NCBI GenBank assembly: GCA_900176545.1
Contig: FWXP01000003.1
Span: 329,528 to 393,527 of the forward strand
Source: Oscillospiraceae bacterium
Lineage (GTDB): Bacteria; Bacillota; Clostridia; Saccharofermentanales; Saccharofermentanaceae
Direction of reading: 5' to 3'
Length of the DNA: 64,000 nt
Part shown: in pieces, positions 61,906 through 64,000 of the stretch
Layout: every line of letters starts with the position of its first letter
How positions within the stretch are numbered: position 1 is the stretch's first letter
Translations under genes and position numbers: made by a program
Notes under the pieces: generated by a model
Told to the model about the DNA's origin: nothing
The model's database searches: none
What the model saw: the letters and a program-made list of their open reading frames with translations, nothing else

Positions 61906-62580
61906 ATGAAAGAACTAAGTATCTTTGTAGATGAATCGGGCGATTTCGGCGAGTATGATCCGCGCGCACCATTTTATATTCTTTCTTTGGTTCTCCATGA
62001 TCAGAGCATAGATATAAGAAATGATCTTGCAATATTGGAATCGGAAATGAGAAATATCGGTTGGCCCAATCATTGTGTACATGCTGGTCCGATAATAAGA
62101 GCTGAATATGAATATAAAGATTATTCCTTGGGTGAAAGACAACAAATACTTAAACGTCTTATGACCTTTACTCGTAAACTGAATGTTAGGTTTAAATCCA
62201 TATATGTTGAAAAGCGAAAAGGCTCTGATGAAATTGACATTACCGCTAAGCTTAGCCGACAACTGGCAGGTTTTATCAGAGAGAATCCATTTTTGTTTTC
62301 TGATTATGATGTCGTGAAAGTCTATTATGATAATGGGCAGACTGAAGTGACCAAGATCTTGGTATCAGTATTTAGTACATTGCTTGATGATGTTCAGTTT
62401 GTAAGAGTTATCCCTTCTGAGTACAGGTTGTTTCAAGTTGCTGATCTCATATGTACTATAAAACTGACAGAGCTGAAAATGAATAGGCATATGCTTTCTA
62501 AGTCAGAACAATACTTTTTTCAGGATGATAGGACTTTCAAGAAGAACTATTTAAAGCCATTAGACAAAAAGCAACTCTAA
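61906..62580 (+). CDS. DUF3800 protein, RNase H-like fold
   Basis: A 224-residue soluble protein. The DUF3800 active-site-like residues are visible: DESGDF at 9-14, VYYDNGQ near 143-149, and QVADLICTIKL near 184-194, fitting an RNase H-like metal site. Members cluster in mobile and defence regions; a nuclease role is likely but not shown. A structured RNA with terminator precedes it, recalling the layout of type III toxin-antitoxin operons. AT-rich, inside the array. Confidence 0.85.
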   Translation: MKELSIFVDESGDFGEYDPRAPFYILSLVLHDQSIDIRNDLAILESEMRNIGWPNHCVHAGPIIRAEYEYKDYSLGERQQILKRLMTFTRKLNVRFKSIYVEKRKGSDEIDITAKLSRQLAGFIRENPFLFSDYDVVKVYYDNGQTEVTKILVSVFSTLLDDVQFVRVIPSEYRLFQVADLICTIKLTELKMNRHMLSKSEQYFFQDDRTFKKNYLKPLDKKQL

Positions 62581-62603
62581 CATAAGCGAATTCAAGCGAT
62601 TAT

Positions 62604-62699
62604 ACATTGACTTTTGTTATAGATGTGATACCGTAAAATCAAGATAAGGCTCGACCCACTGCTGGAATTAGCGGAGGGCCCAGAGCCTTTTTCTTATGC
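62604..62699 (+). ncRNA. Repeated structured RNA element, copy 1
   Basis: A 96-base unit that recurs at 63364-63457. It starts ATTGACTTTTGTTATAG (a possible -35), then AAGGCTC (62646-62652) pairs with GAGCCTT (62683-62689) followed by Ts. Inside, CCC-A-CTGCT pairs with AGCGG-A-GGG. The loop differs between copies (GGAATT here, GCAT there) while the stems are kept, as in a functional RNA. It lies 24 bases after the DUF3800 stop. Confidence 0.65.
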
Positions 62700-62711
62700 C
62701 TTATTTGGGGG

Positions 62712-62830
62712 ACAGGAGTTCGATTCTCCTCAGATAGGTGTTTTTCAGCTTTTTTGCACGGTACAGACAACGACATTAAGGTACCGCTTGATCTGAATGG
62801 ATCGGGCGGTATTTTAGTAATGGTATAATT
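62712..62830 (+). repeat. Repeat D: tmRNA T arm, terminator and promoter
   Basis: A 21-base stretch at 62712-62732 equals 58948-58968 of ssrA (T arm). Then comes the 30-base section shared with repeat B (62741-62770), a terminator copy (TACCGC...GCGGTA) and TGGTATAAT at 62821-62829, only 9 bases before the next start codon. Confidence 0.8.
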
Positions 62831-62838
62831 GGATTGTT

Positions 62839-63339
62839 ATGACTATGGTTGAAGATTTAATTGAACAGTATTTTTCTCAAAAAGATGTCACCCAAAGACA
62901 TCAAATTTTGAAGGAGATAACCTTTAAGTGTGAGCATGCTTCCAAAGAATTCTTTGAGAATGCTTTTAAGAAAGAACGTAAATTGGAAGAAAAACTGACC
63001 GCATTAAGAGGTTTTGCTTATTATGCATCAGAACAGGAAGTTGAACCATATGCGAATAAGCTTCGTGAGTCTATTTTGAAAATCCCTAAGACAACACCAT
63101 ATGCGTATAACTTGTATGAGGATATAAGAGCGGCTTACCTTCTTCCATATCTTGTAAAAACATATAATTATCCTTGTTTCATTGAACTTCGAAATCAAGT
63201 CGAAAAGCAATACGAAGATATGCCTGATGTATTTAAGAACATATATAGTTATGATGAAAATGGTCAGTTCTATCAGATACGTGATCCGAGAGAAGTAAAG
63301 CGAGCAATTGATGAGTTTTTGAGACAGAAACGGTCATGA
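62839..63339 (+). CDS. Unknown 166-residue cassette protein
   Basis: A soluble, mostly helical and charged protein with no motif I recognise. The helices (residues ~5-60) could form a repeat-type or immunity-like fold, but that is a guess. The promoter is the TGGTATAAT of repeat D, 9 bases before the ATG, without a ribosome site, so its mRNA looks leaderless. It is the only gene between repeats D and E. AT-rich. Confidence 0.65.
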   Translation: MTMVEDLIEQYFSQKDVTQRHQILKEITFKCEHASKEFFENAFKKERKLEEKLTALRGFAYYASEQEVEPYANKLRESILKIPKTTPYAYNLYEDIRAAYLLPYLVKTYNYPCFIELRNQVEKQYEDMPDVFKNIYSYDENGQFYQIRDPREVKRAIDEFLRQKRS

Positions 63340-63363
63340 TGTTAAACTATCATATCTGTATAA

Positions 63364-63457
63364 ACATTGACTTTTGTTATAGTTGTGATAACGTAAAATC
63401 AAGATAAGGTTCGACCCACTGCTGCATAGCGGAGGGCCCAGAGCCTTTTTCTTATGC
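63364..63457 (+). ncRNA. Repeated structured RNA element, copy 2
   Basis: Second copy of the element at 62604-62699, 24 bases after the cassette gene's stop. The outer stem has C to T (wobble kept), the inner stem is unchanged and the loop shrinks from six to four bases. It ends in five Ts. Confidence 0.65.
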
Positions 63458-63470
63458 TTGTGATTAGAAA

Positions 63471-63588
63471 ACAGGAGTTCGATTCTCCTCAGAATGGGAA
63501 ATGCATCCAAATTGGGTCACCTCTACAACGGCATAAAGGTACCGCTTGATCTGAATGGATCGGGCGGTATTTTTGTTTGATATAATCA
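63471..63588 (+). repeat. Repeat E: tmRNA T arm, insert, terminator and promoter
   Basis: The 21 bases at 63471-63491 again equal the ssrA T arm. The insert and acceptor-like part match repeat C. The terminator copy has GCGGTATTTTTG and is followed by TTGATATAAT. No open frame follows it before the transposase; the 63589-63709 stretch holds only the probable end of the insertion sequence. Confidence 0.75.
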
Positions 63589-63709
63589 GATTGTTATTAA
63601 GATATATTAACAGTAAAACTTACTACGAGGTATGACTCCGAGCCATGTCCAACGGTATGATTGTGTCAATAATCTTTCGCAAAATGCTCGGCCAGCCATC
63701 GGTTAAATG

Positions 63710-64000
63710 TCAGTTAGCTATCTCATCAAGTGTTGTATATTCCAGATAGTTCAGATGTGCCATATTAAGATATTTCTTCATTCCCCAACTGGAGGATGCT
63801 ACATGTCTCAGTCTGGCACATACAAGCATTAATGCTGACTGTCCGTCAGGAAATGCTCCTATCGCTCTCGTTCTTCGTTTTATCTCTCGATTGACTCGTT
63901 CCATAGTATTGTTCGTTCTGATCCTGGTCCAGTGCTGTGTCGGGAAGTCCATGTAGGTCAATGTTTCATCTATGCCTTCTTCAATCTTCTTGGCCGCTGC
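63710..64000 (-). CDS. IS256-family transposase, C-terminal part (5' end outside window)
   Basis: The last ~96 residues of a transposase on the minus strand, open to the window edge. The motif RTNNTMERVNREIKRRTRAIGAFPDG, with the conserved glutamate and arginines, and the closing LMLVCARLRH fit the IS256/Mutator group, which moves by a DDE transposase. Whether the rest is intact cannot be seen. The element's end would lie in ~63620-63709, near TTGTGTCAATAATC. Confidence 0.85.
   Translation of the reverse strand, partial: AAAKKIEEGIDETLTYMDFPTQHWTRIRTNNTMERVNREIKRRTRAIGAFPDGQSALMLVCARLRHVASSSWGMKKYLNMAHLNYLEYTTLDEIAN

Noticed and set aside
58948..63588. CRISPR array reading of the repeats near ssrA
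   Set aside because: Repeats are ~90-120 bases, unequal, hundreds of bases apart and hold genes between them; no cas genes.
58948..63588. Integron with attC sites
   Set aside because: The repeats are not attC-like (no R''/L'' core sites), and no integrase is visible; their recognisable part is from tmRNA.

Overview
The window looks like a chromosomal segment of a Gram-positive Clostridia-type bacterium (Bacillota). The evidence is an infC-rpmI-rplT operon with a leader attenuator, sepF next to a PLP protein, AddAB rather than RecBCD, a primary sigma factor of the short Firmicutes type, strong GGAGG ribosome sites, many intrinsic terminators, and a tmRNA whose tag reads ANDTQLVAA. Nothing here fixes the genus; a gut or rumen anaerobe is a guess.

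Left part (1-24.9 kb): leucine biosynthesis (leuC-leuD-leuB) and a convergent aminotransferase; the IF3/L35/L20 operon; two tandem paralogous membrane proteins; a SpoU-type RNA methyltransferase; an aconitase-citrate synthase pair that makes 2-oxoglutarate precursors; a sortase-type surface protein; small membrane genes ending in a broken traX; a radical SAM pair of the TIGR03960/TIGR03936 type; and a lipid block (MarR regulator, acyl carrier protein, lipid kinase, EEP-fold protein, PlsC-type acyltransferase, acyl-CoA ligase).

Middle (24.9-58.5 kb): addB-addA; tadA; two zinc-ribbon membrane proteins; rpoD; then a divergent, short Rnf-like electron transfer operon (C, D, G and a large membrane protein that may be a fused E-A, without B), followed by a two-component system and an esterase lipoprotein. 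A tRNA-Arg(CCU) carries a group II intron behind its terminator. After that come DinB-like, XRE, ACT, methionine gamma-lyase-like, HlyD-like, YggS and SepF genes, a DUF47 protein, an ArsR/HMA/P-type ATPase metal efflux operon, and an unusual amidase.

Right end (58.6-64 kb): the ssrA (tmRNA) gene followed by a mosaic array of short cargo units. Five related repeats punctuate it. Most carry a piece like the tmRNA 3' end, and all carry a terminator-like hairpin; four of the five then carry a -10 promoter. Between them lie one or two cargo genes: GNAT plus EamA, a DUF4272-like protein, a DUF3800 protein with a structured RNA-terminator leader, and an unknown 166-residue protein. A separate 95-nt structured RNA element is repeated twice. 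The array runs into an IS256-type transposase at the window edge. This array and the Rnf-like operon are the two most unusual parts of the window.
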